A stretch of DNA of 64,000 nucleotides from Deltaproteobacteria bacterium (GTDB taxonomy: Bacteria; Myxococcota; Myxococcia; Myxococcales; JAHFDP01), in contig JAHFDP010000006.1 in assembly GCA_023248955.1 (NCBI GenBank), forward strand, positions 15,825-79,824, in the 5' to 3' direction. This document shows, one piece after another, positions 8,803 to 18,193 of the stretch (its first letter is position 1; the number at the start of each line of letters is the position of its first letter). Under the pieces are notes generated by a model. The model was not told the origin of the DNA. It saw nothing but the letters and a program-made list of their open reading frames with translations, and ran no database searches. A program made the translations under genes and the position numbers.

Positions 8803-10067
8803 TGCACGTTCCCGGCGATCGTGAAGATCGGCAGGTACATCGCCACCAGAAATCCGCCGACCACGCCGCCCAGGATCACCATCATGAACGGCTCGATGAG
8901 GCTGGTCAGCGCGGCCACTGCGGTGTCAACTTCCTCGTCATAAAAATCGGCGATCTTACCGAGCATGGCGTCCATGGCGCCGGTCGCCTCGCCGACCGAG
9001 ATCATCTGCACCACCATCGACGGAAAAATATTGGTCTCCATCAGCGGCTGCGCGATCGTCTTGCCCTCGGAGATCTTTTCGCGCGTGTAGTAGATGCCCT
9101 TCTCCACTGTTCGGTTGCCGGCGGTTTTGGCCACCACTTCCAGCGCGTCGAGAATGGGAACGCCCGAGGAGATCATCACGCCCAGCGTTCGCGTGAAGCG
9201 CGCCACCGCCACCTTGCGTATGACCATGCCAATGAGTGGCGTCTTCAGAATATACTTGTCAAAAATTTCGCGCCCTCGGGGATTGGCGATGAAGGCGCGA
9301 ACGGAGACGACAACCGCGGCGCCTCCTATCAGCAGGTAGACGCCATAACTCACGAGCCAGTGCGACATGTTGATGATGAACGCCGTGGGCGCGGGCATGG
9401 TACCACCGAAGTCTTTGAACATCTTTTCGAACGTCGGCGTCACGAAGACGAGCAGCACCACGGTCACGATCACGGCGATGCCGAGCACCGAAACCGGATA
9501 GGTGAGCGCGCCTTTGACTTTGCTTTTGAGCTTCTCGGCTTTTTCGATCTGCAGCGCGAGCCGATTCATGATGGTGTCGAGAATGCCGCCCACTTCGCCG
9601 GCGGCGACCAGCTGTGTGTAGAGCTCGTCGAAGGCCTTGGGGTGGTCGCGGAGCGCGTCCGCGAACGTGGCGCCCGACTCGACTTTGCCTTTCACTTTGT
9701 AAAGCACGTCGCGAAATGTCGCGTTGTCGGTTTGACCCGCGAGGATGTCGAGGCACTGCACCAGCGGCAAACCCGCGTCCATCATGGTCGCGAACTGGCG
9801 CGTGAAAATGACCAGCGACTTTTTGTCGACGCCGCCGCCGAATCCACCGGGCAATTTGAAACCGCCGCCCTTTTTCGTCACCTTGGTCGGCGTCAACTGC
9901 ATCTGCTTGAGCCGGCCTTCGACCGCTTCTTTGTCGGTCGCCTCCATCTCTCCTTTTTTGATTTCGCCTTTTTTGTCTTTGGCTTCCCAGAGCCACAAGG
10001 GGTTCTTGGGCGCCGCCGCTTCGCCGCCGCGTGGTTTCACCTGCGCATTGGCCGCCGCATCCGCCAC
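8799..10067 (-). CDS. pilC: Type IV pilus inner-membrane platform protein PilC
   Basis: This 422-aa protein starts with a soluble region containing the PilC/GspF N-terminal signature (WLWEAKDKKGEIKKGEMEATDKEAVEGRLKQM). Two T2SSF domains follow (TRQFATMMDAGLPLVQCLDIL and TRTLGVMISSGVPILDALEVV), each ending in transmembrane helices. PilC is the platform on which PilB and PilT act to extend and retract the pilus. The GTG start overlaps the pilT stop by one base and the gene's stop overlaps pilS by four bases, so the block is one operon running pilB-pilT-pilC-pilS-pilR. Confidence 0.95.
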   Translation of the reverse strand: MADAAANAQVKPRGGEAAAPKNPLWLWEAKDKKGEIKKGEMEATDKEAVEGRLKQMQLTPTKVTKKGGGFKLPGGFGGGVDKKSLVIFTRQFATMMDAGLPLVQCLDILAGQTDNATFRDVLYKVKGKVESGATFADALRDHPKAFDELYTQLVAAGEVGGILDTIMNRLALQIEKAEKLKSKVKGALTYPVSVLGIAVIVTVVLLVFVTPTFEKMFKDFGGTMPAPTAFIINMSHWLVSYGVYLLIGGAAVVVSVRAFIANPRGREIFDKYILKTPLIGMVIRKVAVARFTRTLGVMISSGVPILDALEVVAKTAGNRTVEKGIYYTREKISEGKTIAQPLMETNIFPSMVVQMISVGEATGAMDAMLGKIADFYDEEVDTAVAALTSLIEPFMMVILGGVVGGFLVAMYLPIFTIAGNVH

Positions 10068-11158
10068 TACTGCGGCCCCGGCCGCTTGGCCACGCCACCC
10101 GCAGCCATCATGTTTTTCAGCTCTTCCGGTTCGGAACTGCGGCCCAACGCATCGTCGTAACTGATCAGCTTCTTTTGGTAGAGCGCGACCAGCGATTGGT
10201 TGAACGTCTGCATGCCAAATTTGGCCTGCCCGACCTGCATCTGCGAATAGATCTGGTGAATCTTGTCCTCGCGGATCAGGTTGCGGATGGCTGCGTTGGG
10301 GATGAGCACCTCGAGCGCCAGCGCGCGCCCCGCTCCTCCGAGCTTGGGAATCAAGTTTTGGCTGAGCACGCCTTCGAGCACGAAGGAAAGTTGCGCGCGC
10401 ACTTGCGACTGCTGGTACGGCGGAAAAACATCGACGATGCGGCTGATGGTCTGCACCGCGCTGTTGGTGTGCAGCGTGCCGAGCGCGAGGTGACCCGTTT
10501 CGGAAACAACCAGCGCCGCTTCGATCGTTTCCAGATCGCGCATTTCGCCGATCAGCACCACGTCGGGATCTTGGCGCAAAATATATTTAAGCGCCTTCTT
10601 GAAACTGTGCGTATCGGCGCCGACTTCCCGCTGATTCACCACGCAGTTTTTGTGCGGATGCAAATACTCAATTGGATCTTCCACGGTCACGATGTGCTCG
10701 TGCCGCTCGTTGTTGATCTTGTCGATGATCGACGCCAGTGTGGTGGACTTGCCCGAACCCGTGGGACCGGTCACCAGCACCAAGCCGCGCGGTTTCTTGG
10801 CCAGCTCCGCCACCACCGGCGGCAAACCCAGCTCGGTGAAAGAAAGGATATTAAATGGAATCGTTCGAAAAGCGGCCGCCACCGCGCCACGCTGCAGAAA
10901 AATGTTGGCACGAAATCGAGACAGCCCCTTCACGCCGAACGAGAGATCGAGCTCGTTCTCCTCTTCAAAGTGGTGCTTCTGCGCGTCGGTGAGGATCGAG
11001 TAGCAGATCTGCTTGGTTTCCATCGGCGTCATCGGCGTGGTCTTGAGCGGCACCAGCCGACCGTCGATGCGCAACTGCGGCGCGGAGCCCGTGGTGATGT
11101 GCAGGTCGGAAGCGCCCTTCTCGACCATCGCTTTCAAAAGCTGGTGCAGGTTGGGCAA
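10067..11158 (-). CDS. pilT: Type IV pilus retraction ATPase PilT
   Basis: This 363-aa protein has the full PilT set: N-terminal PAS-like domain (LLKAMVEKGASDLHITTGSAP), Walker A GPTGSGKSTT, Asp box, Walker B region (RQDPDVVLIGEMRD), and His box (TGHLALGTLHTNSA). The AIRNLIRE motif near the C-terminus is specific to retraction ATPases, separating it from PilB. It powers pilus disassembly. It follows pilB by 12 bp and overlaps pilC. Confidence 0.96.
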   Translation of the reverse strand: MPNLHQLLKAMVEKGASDLHITTGSAPQLRIDGRLVPLKTTPMTPMETKQICYSILTDAQKHHFEEENELDLSFGVKGLSRFRANIFLQRGAVAAAFRTIPFNILSFTELGLPPVVAELAKKPRGLVLVTGPTGSGKSTTLASIIDKINNERHEHIVTVEDPIEYLHPHKNCVVNQREVGADTHSFKKALKYILRQDPDVVLIGEMRDLETIEAALVVSETGHLALGTLHTNSAVQTISRIVDVFPPYQQSQVRAQLSFVLEGVLSQNLIPKLGGAGRALALEVLIPNAAIRNLIREDKIHQIYSQMQVGQAKFGMQTFNQSLVALYQKKLISYDDALGRSSEPEELKNMMAAGGVAKRPGPQ

Positions 11159-11170
11159 CGGTCTACCGCC

Positions 11171-12880
11171 TTATTTGTTGACGTCAGGAGCCGTGTTTCC
11201 CACGACCTCTTCGATGGTCGTCATCCCAAGTTTCATTTTGGCCAAGCCCGCCATGCGCAGCGTCTGCATGCCAGCGCGAATGGCGCCGTTCTTCACTTCG
11301 GCGGTCGAGGCGCCGTTGATGACGAGCTCCTTGATCGGATCCCACATCGGCATCACTTCGTAGAGCGCGACGCGGCCCTTGTAGCCACGGTTGTTGCACT
11401 TCTCGCAGCCGGCCGGTTCGTAGAGCTGAAACGTGCCCACCTCTTCCGGCTTGATGCCGATGTCGGTCAGCGCCGACGGCGGAACGTCCGCGGGCTTTTT
11501 GCACTCGGCGCAGAGCCGCCGCGCGAGCCGTTGGGCCAAGATCAAGTTGAGCGACGAGCAGACCAGAAACGGCTCGATGCCCATGTTGAGCAAGCGCGAC
11601 ACCGTGCCCGGCGCGTCGTTGGTGTGTAGCGTCGAGAGCACCAGGTGACCCGTGAGCGCGGCCTTGATGGCGATTTCCGCCGTCTCGAAGTCACGAATTT
11701 CGCCCACCATGATGATGTCGGGGTCTTGCCGCAAAAACGATCGCAGCGCCGCCGCGAAGTTGAGCCCGATGTCCTCCTTCATCTGCACCTGGTTGATGCC
11801 GGCGAAGTTGAATTCGACCGGATCCTCGGCGGTGGAGATGTTGTCGGAAGTCTTGTTGAGCGACGCGAGCGCGGAATAGAGCGTGGTGGTTTTCCCAGAG
11901 CCGGTGGGGCCCGTCACCAGCACCATTCCGTACGGGCGATCGATCGCTTCCTGAAACCAATCCAGCGGCTCCTTGTCGAAGCCCAACTTGGTCATGTCCA
12001 ACTGCAAGTTGGACTTGTCGAGCAGACGGAGCACAATCTTTTCGCCGAAGAGCGTCGGACAGACCGAGACGCGAAAATCCATCTCGCGGCCTTTGCCCAG
12101 CTTCAATTTGATGCGGCCGTCCTGCGGCAAACGGCGCTCGGAGATGTCGAGCGAGGCCATGATTTTGAGCCGGCTGATGATGGCGTTGCGCAACTTCATC
12201 GGTGGCTTCATGGCCTCGAACAAAACGCCGTCCACGCGGAAGCGCACGCGGAACTCTTTTTCGTACGGCTCGATGTGAATGTCGCTGGCGCCCTTCTTGA
12301 TGGCGTCGAGCAGAATCAAGTTGACGAGCTTGACGACCGGCGCTTCCTCGGCCGACTTGGCCATGTCGTCGAGGTTGACGCCCTCTTCGGATTCCTTCTC
12401 GACGCCGATTTCGCCTTCGTCGAAACCCTCCATGACCTCTTCGTAGGAGGGCGCTTTTTCGCCGTAATATTTTTCGATCGATTCCTTGATGGCCTGCTCG
12501 CTGGCGACCACCACTTCCACGTTGTAGCCGGTGACGAATTTGATGTCGTCCACCGCAAATATATTCGATGGATCGCTCATGGCCAGGATGAGCGACGACC
12601 CCGCGCGGTTCACCGGAAGGCACTGGTGCTTCTCGGCAACTTCCTTGCTGACCAGCTTGATCACCTCCGGATCGATCTCGAACTCTTTGAGATTGACCGA
12701 AGGAACGCCGTACTGCTTCGAGAGAAAATTGGTGAGATCGGCCTCGGCGAGGAAGCCCATTTTCGTGAGGTGGTAGCCGATGCGGCCGCCACTTTTGGTT
12801 TGGCTCTCCGTGGCCTGCTGCAATTGCTGCAAGCTGATCAGGTTTTCGCGGACGAGCAGCTCACCGAGACGACCTGCCAT
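11171..12880 (-). CDS. pilB: Type IV pilus assembly ATPase PilB
   Basis: This 569-aa protein carries an N-terminal MshEN/GspE-N domain (LGELLVRENLISLQQLQQA) and the catalytic GspE core with Walker A GPTGSGKTTTLYSAL and Walker B (RQDPDIIMVGEIRD). The tetracysteine zinc motif CAECKK ... CEKCNNRGYKGR is typical of extension ATPases. It drives pilus polymerisation through PilC. It is first in the leftward operon; the 69-bp gap to ribF, AT-rich with CTTAAAAAATACGATTC, is the likely promoter region. Confidence 0.96.
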   Translation of the reverse strand: MAGRLGELLVRENLISLQQLQQATESQTKSGGRIGYHLTKMGFLAEADLTNFLSKQYGVPSVNLKEFEIDPEVIKLVSKEVAEKHQCLPVNRAGSSLILAMSDPSNIFAVDDIKFVTGYNVEVVVASEQAIKESIEKYYGEKAPSYEEVMEGFDEGEIGVEKESEEGVNLDDMAKSAEEAPVVKLVNLILLDAIKKGASDIHIEPYEKEFRVRFRVDGVLFEAMKPPMKLRNAIISRLKIMASLDISERRLPQDGRIKLKLGKGREMDFRVSVCPTLFGEKIVLRLLDKSNLQLDMTKLGFDKEPLDWFQEAIDRPYGMVLVTGPTGSGKTTTLYSALASLNKTSDNISTAEDPVEFNFAGINQVQMKEDIGLNFAAALRSFLRQDPDIIMVGEIRDFETAEIAIKAALTGHLVLSTLHTNDAPGTVSRLLNMGIEPFLVCSSLNLILAQRLARRLCAECKKPADVPPSALTDIGIKPEEVGTFQLYEPAGCEKCNNRGYKGRVALYEVMPMWDPIKELVINGASTAEVKNGAIRAGMQTLRMAGLAKMKLGMTTIEEVVGNTAPDVNK

Positions 12881-12949
12881 GAAGGACGGGCTCCGTTTAG
12901 CTTAAAAAATACGATTCTTAACATTGTAACTTTATGCGTTTAGGCGGGG

Positions 12950-14017
12950 TTAGGTCAAAAGTCCGCGTGCTTCGTCGATGTCGCGGGCGATCTGTTCACG
13001 CAGCGCGTCGACGCTGGGAAATTTTCGCTCCACCCGCAGACGTTGGATGAACTCCACGCGCAGCGTTTGGCCGTACAAATCTCCAGAATAATCTATTAAG
13101 TGTACCTCAACCTGCAAAGGCGAACGCGCCAACGACGCGAGCGACGGAAGGAGCGAGCCAGGGGGAGGAGCCAGCCCAGCTTCGCTGGGTGGCGGAGGGG
13201 GATGGGTCCCCCTCTCAGAATCCGACGGAAGGAGCGAGCCAGGGGGAGGAGCCACCGCTGGAAACACATCAGGCAAAAACGTCGGATTAATTCCAATGTT
13301 CGCCGCGCCGGAAATCGACGGCCCCTTCATTCCGATTCGCACGCGCACCGCATAGACACCAAGTCCCGGCACCAACTCGTTTTCGATGGCCAAGTTAGCG
13401 GTAGGGAATCCCAACTTTTTGCCGCGCCCCACGCCGCGCACCACCTTGCCGTCGACGTCGAACGGGCGACCCAGCAGTTGGGCCGCGGCTTCCACGCGAC
13501 CTTCGGTGATGAATCCTCGCACGCGTGTCGAGCTAACCACGAGTCCGCCGGTTTGCACGGGACCAATGCGTTCCACCGCGGCGCCGTGCGTCTGCGCGGC
13601 TTCGCGCAGTGTGGTGACATCGCCCGCGCGGCCACGGCCGTAGGAAAAATCGTAACCGACGACCACTTCGGAAAGTCCCGTCGCGAAGAGCGCCGCGGCG
13701 AACGCGTCCGGTGGCGTGGCGGCGAACGCGGCATCGAACGGTTGCACGATGGCCGCGTCGATTCCGCAAGCGGCCGCCAATTCCAATTTTCGCGCGGTGG
13801 TGCAGATGAGCGGCGGGGCTAGTGCGGGCGCCAGCACTTTGGCCGGATGCGGATCGAAAGTCAGCATCACGGATTCGCCACCGCGCGGATGCGCAAGCGT
13901 CGCCGCACGTTCGAGCAGCCGCCGATGGCCGAGGTGCACGCCGTCGAAATTTCCCACCGCGATGGAGGACCGCGAAAGTTGGCCACGCGCCGCGGCGAGC
14001 GAGGAGAAGACGCGCAC
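12950..14017 (-). CDS. ribF: Riboflavin kinase / FAD synthetase RibF, with repeat-encoded insertion
   Basis: This 355-aa protein makes FMN and then FAD. The N-terminal FAD-synthetase nucleotidyltransferase domain has GNFDGVHLGHRRLL and the STRVRGFITEGRVEAA motif. The C-terminal riboflavin-kinase domain has GRPFDVDGKVVRGVGRGKKLGFPTAN and EVHLIDYSGDLYGQTLRVEFIQRLR. Between NIGINPTF and the EVHL strand, where the family normally has a short loop, sit about 45 Pro/Gly/Ser-rich residues including two APPPGSLLPS copies. These come from a DNA repeat (13143-13254). The insertion keeps the frame and all catalytic motifs, so the enzyme is probably active. Confidence 0.95.
   Translation of the reverse strand: MRVFSSLAAARGQLSRSSIAVGNFDGVHLGHRRLLERAATLAHPRGGESVMLTFDPHPAKVLAPALAPPLICTTARKLELAAACGIDAAIVQPFDAAFAATPPDAFAAALFATGLSEVVVGYDFSYGRGRAGDVTTLREAAQTHGAAVERIGPVQTGGLVVSSTRVRGFITEGRVEAAAQLLGRPFDVDGKVVRGVGRGKKLGFPTANLAIENELVPGLGVYAVRVRIGMKGPSISGAANIGINPTFLPDVFPAVAPPPGSLLPSDSERGTHPPPPPSEAGLAPPPGSLLPSLASLARSPLQVEVHLIDYSGDLYGQTLRVEFIQRLRVERKFPSVDALREQIARDIDEARGLLT
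13143..13254 (+). repeat. In-frame repeat insertion within ribF
   Basis: The block GACGGAAGGAGCGAGCCAG... (31 bp in all) occurs twice, at 13143-13173 and 13224-13254. The offset is 81 bp (27 codons), so the reading frame is kept. Between the two copies lies a TGGCGGAGGGGGATGGG segment that matches the repeat at 8717-8793 in pilS. It encodes the APPPGSLLPS peptide twice in the RibF insertion. Confidence 0.8.
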
Positions 14018-14049
14018 GCGGGAAAGCTTACCACCAGGCTCCGGGTTAC

Positions 14050-14910
14050 ATGCCGTATACTCGCGTCGTGTCCGACGTTCATTTCCTCCGCGACGCGCCG
14101 CTCTTCTCCGGCCTCGACGAACGCGATCTCGAGCAACTTCTAATCGTTTGCGAACACCGCACCTTCGTCTCCGGAAAGCGCCTGTTTCACCAAGGCGACG
14201 ACTGCGACGGGCTCTACGTGCTCACGCGCGGCGAAGTGAGAATTAGCATTTTGAGTCAGGGCCAGGAGTTGATTTTTTCCGTCCTGAAAGCCGGCGAAAC
14301 CTTCGGTGAACTGGCGCTGCTCGATGGCCAGCGCCGCAGCGCCGACGCCACCGCCGTGGGTGAAGCCGCGGTCGTCGTCGTTCCGCGCGAAGCGTTTCTA
14401 ACTTTCGTGGCCAGCCGTCCCCGTGTCGGCGCGCAACTGCTGGCGGTGCTCTCTGGCCGCTTGCGCGCTTCCGACGAAACGCTGCGTGGCCTGGCCACCA
14501 AGAACGCCAACGAGGCGGTCGCCGAAGCGCTGACCTTTGGCGATCGCATCGCCGATCTCATCGCGCGCTTCGGCGGATCGTGGTGGTTCATCGGCGCCTT
14601 CTCCGCGCTGGTGGCACTGTGGATGGGGCTGAACTTGATTCCGTCCGCCAAAAAGTTCGACGAATATCCGTTTCAATTTTTGAATCTGGTATTGGCGATT
14701 CTGGCCGCGCTGCAGGCGCCGATCATCATGATGAGTCAAAATCGCCAGAGCGCGAAAGACAAGATTCAGTCCGATCTCGATTATCAGGTAAATCTGAAGA
14801 ATGAGCTGCAGATTAAACGGCTGCACGAAAAACTGGATTCGATGCACGCCGCGCAGTTGGCGGAGATTCGGGATTTGAAGCGGGAGGATGGGTCGCAACG
14901 AACGGCGTAG
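14050..14910 (+). CDS. Cyclic-nucleotide-binding domain protein fused to DUF1003 membrane domain
   Basis: The product is 286 aa. Residues about 10-125 form a CRP-like cNMP-binding barrel (PLFSGLDERDLEQLL, GEVRISILSQGQEL, GETFGELALLDGQRRSADATA, with the phosphate-binding cassette GELALLDGQRR). A DUF1003 domain follows: two transmembrane helices around WWFIGAFSALVALWMGLNL and FQFLNLVLAILAALQAP with the IIMMSQNRQSAKDK motif, then a C-terminal coiled coil. A role in nucleotide-sensitive membrane signalling is likely but unproven. GTG 14068 is an alternative start. It diverges from ribF, overlapping nothing. Confidence 0.8.
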   Translation: MPYTRVVSDVHFLRDAPLFSGLDERDLEQLLIVCEHRTFVSGKRLFHQGDDCDGLYVLTRGEVRISILSQGQELIFSVLKAGETFGELALLDGQRRSADATAVGEAAVVVVPREAFLTFVASRPRVGAQLLAVLSGRLRASDETLRGLATKNANEAVAEALTFGDRIADLIARFGGSWWFIGAFSALVALWMGLNLIPSAKKFDEYPFQFLNLVLAILAALQAPIIMMSQNRQSAKDKIQSDLDYQVNLKNELQIKRLHEKLDSMHAAQLAEIRDLKREDGSQRTA

Positions 14911-14972
14911 GCGACGCTATTTCTTGTTCGCATGTACCGTAACTACTCTGACATCCGGTTCGATGCGGGAGC

Positions 14973-16643
14973 CTACTCGAAGAAACTTCGCATAATGTCA
15001 TTTCGAAAAACCAGCAGCGTCAGCGCCGCCAGCAGCGCCAAGCCAACTGCATTCGCGATCTCCCGAAACCGAATCGACAGCGGCCGCCGCCGTACCGACT
15101 CCACGCCCGCGGCGAAAATGTGCCACCCGTCCAGCACCGGAATGGGGAGCAGATTCATCAGGCCCAAGTTCACGCTGATGACGCCCATGGTCCAGAAAAA
15201 CGCGTCCCAGCCCACCTCCGCGCTCTTCGCTGCAACTTGGTAGAGCAAAATCGGACCGCCGATCGTCTCATAGCTGATGCGGCCTTGCAGGATGCGCAGG
15301 ATGCCTAGCGTCATCACGCGAATCAACTCAACAAGCTTCTGCGCCGCCAGCCGCGCGGCCTTGAGCGGGCCGTTGGCGACGCGCACCGTTTCGCCGGCGA
15401 CGATGCTTTCGGGGCGAGAGTCGGCGAGGAGACCGACCTGCGCGGTCAGCACACGCGCGCCCATCTGGTCACGCTGCAATTTGTAGGTTGGATGCACCAC
15501 ACTGTCGTGCACGCCGTCGCCCGAACGCACTTGAACGGTCAGCGTCTCGTGATGCGCATCTGACGACGCGCGCAGTGCGTGATCGACATCGTCCCAAGTC
15601 GTCACGGAACGACCGTCGATACTCAAAATCTTGTCGCCGCGCAGTAGCCCCGCCGTCGCTGCTGGCGAGCCAGCTTCCACACCGTAAAGATACAGCTCCT
15701 CGGATTCCAGACCATGCACCACCGGCCCCGGCGTCAGCGTCGCGGCGATCGGTTTGCCCTCGCGCTGCAAGTCGACCTTTGCTCCGCGCCTTCGCGCTCC
15801 GCCCGTCGCCAGCAAAGCTGGCTCCTCCGTATTAAATGTATCTCGCTTCGAGATGAGCGCCGCCGCTAACGCTTCGTAAGTCTCCACCGTTTTCCCGTCG
15901 AGACGAACGATGCGATCGAACGTAGCCAGACCGGCCAGCGCCGCCGGCGATCCAGGAATCACGCCGATGATCGGCGCATGCGCATAGGGCGCGATGCCAA
16001 TTCTTCCACGCCGACCGGGCTCGACCGGATTGTCATCCGCATCCGAAGCCGCGGTCACCGTCACGGAGATTTTTTGCCCCGCGCGCTCGAGCGCCAACGC
16101 CAGCGCCTGCCCAGGACGATGTTCGATGGCGTCGCGTAGATCGTTGAAGTCCTGCGTCGCTACGCCATCTACTGAAAGGATTCGATCGCCCGGCTGCACA
16201 CCCGCCAGCGCCGCAGGTCGCCCCGGCACCACGTACCCAATGCGCGTCGACGGGACGTCGTGCGGAACCAGAAACAGCCCGAAGTAGAGCAGCAAAGGAA
16301 AGACGAGATTGAACGCCGGACCAGCCACCGCAATGAGTCCGCGCACCAGCGGCGTCTGCTCGAGAAACCCGCGTCCAGCATCGGCGGGATCGATCTCCTG
16401 CCCCGGAACGTCACCCGCCATTTTCACGTAACCACCGAGCGGCAGCATCGCCAGTCGGTATTCGGTTTCACCGCGCGTAAACGCAAAAATGCGCGGACCA
16501 AATCCGATGCTGAATTTCAGCACCTTCACGCGAAAAAACTTGGCCACCAGGAAATGGCCGAGCTCGTGCACGAAGACGAGCCCGCACAAGAGCACCACCA
16601 ACGGCACCACTTTCATGACCAGCCCGGGCATGTCCCTCAGCAT
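14973..16643 (-). CDS. rseP: Site-2 intramembrane metalloprotease RseP with three PDZ-like domains
   Basis: This 556-aa protein has the zinc motif HELGH in its first transmembrane helix (about residues 26-30) and the second active-site motif NLLPIPVLDGWHI near the C-terminus. Between them are three PDZ-like units (IGYVVPGRPAALAGVQPGDRI, IGVIPGSPAALAGLATFDRI, YGVEAGSPAATAGLLRGDKI). RseP cuts anti-sigma factors and signal-peptide remnants in the inner membrane. E. coli RseP has two PDZ domains, so this is an expanded form. It is separated from cdsA-uppS by one gene and no dxr is seen between them. ATG at 16643 and a second Met shortly after are both possible starts. Confidence 0.93.
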   Translation of the reverse strand: MLRDMPGLVMKVVPLVVLLCGLVFVHELGHFLVAKFFRVKVLKFSIGFGPRIFAFTRGETEYRLAMLPLGGYVKMAGDVPGQEIDPADAGRGFLEQTPLVRGLIAVAGPAFNLVFPLLLYFGLFLVPHDVPSTRIGYVVPGRPAALAGVQPGDRILSVDGVATQDFNDLRDAIEHRPGQALALALERAGQKISVTVTAASDADDNPVEPGRRGRIGIAPYAHAPIIGVIPGSPAALAGLATFDRIVRLDGKTVETYEALAAALISKRDTFNTEEPALLATGGARRRGAKVDLQREGKPIAATLTPGPVVHGLESEELYLYGVEAGSPAATAGLLRGDKILSIDGRSVTTWDDVDHALRASSDAHHETLTVQVRSGDGVHDSVVHPTYKLQRDQMGARVLTAQVGLLADSRPESIVAGETVRVANGPLKAARLAAQKLVELIRVMTLGILRILQGRISYETIGGPILLYQVAAKSAEVGWDAFFWTMGVISVNLGLMNLLPIPVLDGWHIFAAGVESVRRRPLSIRFREIANAVGLALLAALTLLVFRNDIMRSFFE

Positions 16644-16709
16644 AAGTCAGACGCGACGCGAACGCTTGCCGGTTGACGCTCGCGGCGCCCGCGGTGTAGC
16701 GAAAAGCGC

Positions 16710-17372
16710 ATGCTCGCACTCCTGCTTGCCGCCGCGACCGCCGCATCTGCTGACCATCACCTCGCCTTCGAAATCGGGCTTGGCGGAGGTGGCCTGGCCA
16801 TGGAATCGGCGAACGTGCTCATGGACGACATCAACCGTAGCGCACAGGGCGGCACGCTGGACGGCGCACCCGCGCACCTTGGCCACGAGCTGCATTTCGA
16901 TCTCGCGCTCCGCTGGACCACGCCTTGGCACGTCGGGCTGCGCACCGGACTCGGCATCGGCGGCGGCTTTCCCACGGAAAAAATCGGCAACGAGACGCTG
17001 ACCAATTGGGTCGCGCTGCTGGAAATTCCGGTCGTCGTCTCCTGGTCGGAAGAGTGGCTCGAAGGCCGCCTCGCCACGCAAGCGGGCGTGGGTCCCGACA
17101 TCGTGGCGCTGACTGTGAATGGCTGGGATTGCAACGGTTGCAACATCCACGCGGAAGAGGTCGATCCCTTCGTCGGGTACGTTTTCGAAGCCGCGGGGCA
17201 ATGGTGGTTCAAGCCTTGGTTCGCACTCGGGCTATCGCTCGATTATCGCGATGCTGTCGGTGGGCCGATGCACGAACGCAACGGCACCACGCAGATTGGG
17301 CCGCACGCGCCCTACCAGCTCGATTTCTCGGGCGCGCGTGCGGTCGGCACGCTCGACTTGCGGTTTTTCTAA
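16710..17372 (+). CDS. Secreted/outer-membrane beta-barrel-like protein of unknown function
   Basis: This 220-aa protein begins with a short hydrophobic signal (MLALLLAAATAASADHH). It then has repeated amphipathic strands with Gly, aromatic and acidic residues (FEIGLGGGGLAM, LHFDLALRWTTPWHVGLRTGLGIGGGF, QWWFKPWFALGLSLDYRDAVG) and ends in a terminal Phe (LDLRFF), as outer-membrane barrels do. A CNGCN motif lies at about residues 140-144. No named family is recognised. It faces cdsA and overlaps its 3' end by 4 bp. Confidence 0.6.
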   Translation: MLALLLAAATAASADHHLAFEIGLGGGGLAMESANVLMDDINRSAQGGTLDGAPAHLGHELHFDLALRWTTPWHVGLRTGLGIGGGFPTEKIGNETLTNWVALLEIPVVVSWSEEWLEGRLATQAGVGPDIVALTVNGWDCNGCNIHAEEVDPFVGYVFEAAGQWWFKPWFALGLSLDYRDAVGGPMHERNGTTQIGPHAPYQLDFSGARAVGTLDLRFF

Positions 17373-18193
17373 AGCAGATTCGCGACGAGCAAAACGAACG
17401 GCGCCACGAACAGCAGCGCGTCAACGCGGTCGAGCACGCCGCCGTGGCCTGGCAAAAGATGGCTCGAATCCTTGGCACCGAACGCACGTTTGAGCATCGA
17501 CTCGGAAAGATCGCCGAGTGGCCCCAACACCGACGCACCCGCGCCAATGAGCACCGCCATGGCAACGGGCAACTCTGCCACGAGCCAGAAATGCTGCACC
17601 ACCAGCGCACCCGCAACCGCAGCGAGAAGCCCGCCGACAGCGCCTTCCCACGTCTTGGCTGGGCTAATTTTTGGATAGAGCTTCACGCGACCGAACGCGC
17701 GTCCCGCAAAGTAGGCGCCGGTGTCGTTGGCCCATGTTGCGGTGAGCGCGAGCACAACCCAAAAGGGACCTTTGGCGCGCAAGAGCACCAGCGTCGAGAG
17801 AAGGAGCCCCGGATAGAGACAACCGAAAAGGCCCAGCGCCACGCGGCGGGGAGCGTCGCGCAAGGCCTCCGCATCCTCGTGATCGATGGCCAGAAGCCGC
17901 TCGATAAAGAACGCGATCACGGCGATGCTGGCAACGGCGGCGATCGAGAAAGCCTGCCACGCCAAGAGTGCAGCGATCGGAAGAAGCGCCGCTGCAATGG
18001 CTCCGATGGCGGCCGCGGCGGAGTTTTTTTCGCCCAGTGCCATGCCGTAAAACTCGCGCGCACCAAGCCCCGCAGCCAGCGCGAGCAGAATGGCAAACGG
18101 CCAACCGCCGAGCACGATCAGCCACACGACGAGCGGCAGACCGACGAGCGCCGTCACCACGCGCCAGAGGAGATTTTGATTTTGCGCGGTCAT
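17369..18193 (-). CDS. cdsA: Phosphatidate cytidylyltransferase
   Basis: This 274-aa protein has about seven transmembrane helices and the CdsA signature near the C-terminus (SESMLKRAFGAKDSSHLLPGHGG followed by VLDRVD). It makes CDP-diacylglycerol from phosphatidate and CTP for phospholipid synthesis in the inner membrane. Its ATG overlaps the uppS stop by 4 nt, giving the usual uppS-cdsA operon. Confidence 0.95.
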   Translation of the reverse strand: MTAQNQNLLWRVVTALVGLPLVVWLIVLGGWPFAILLALAAGLGAREFYGMALGEKNSAAAAIGAIAAALLPIAALLAWQAFSIAAVASIAVIAFFIERLLAIDHEDAEALRDAPRRVALGLFGCLYPGLLLSTLVLLRAKGPFWVVLALTATWANDTGAYFAGRAFGRVKLYPKISPAKTWEGAVGGLLAAVAGALVVQHFWLVAELPVAMAVLIGAGASVLGPLGDLSESMLKRAFGAKDSSHLLPGHGGVLDRVDALLFVAPFVLLVANLL

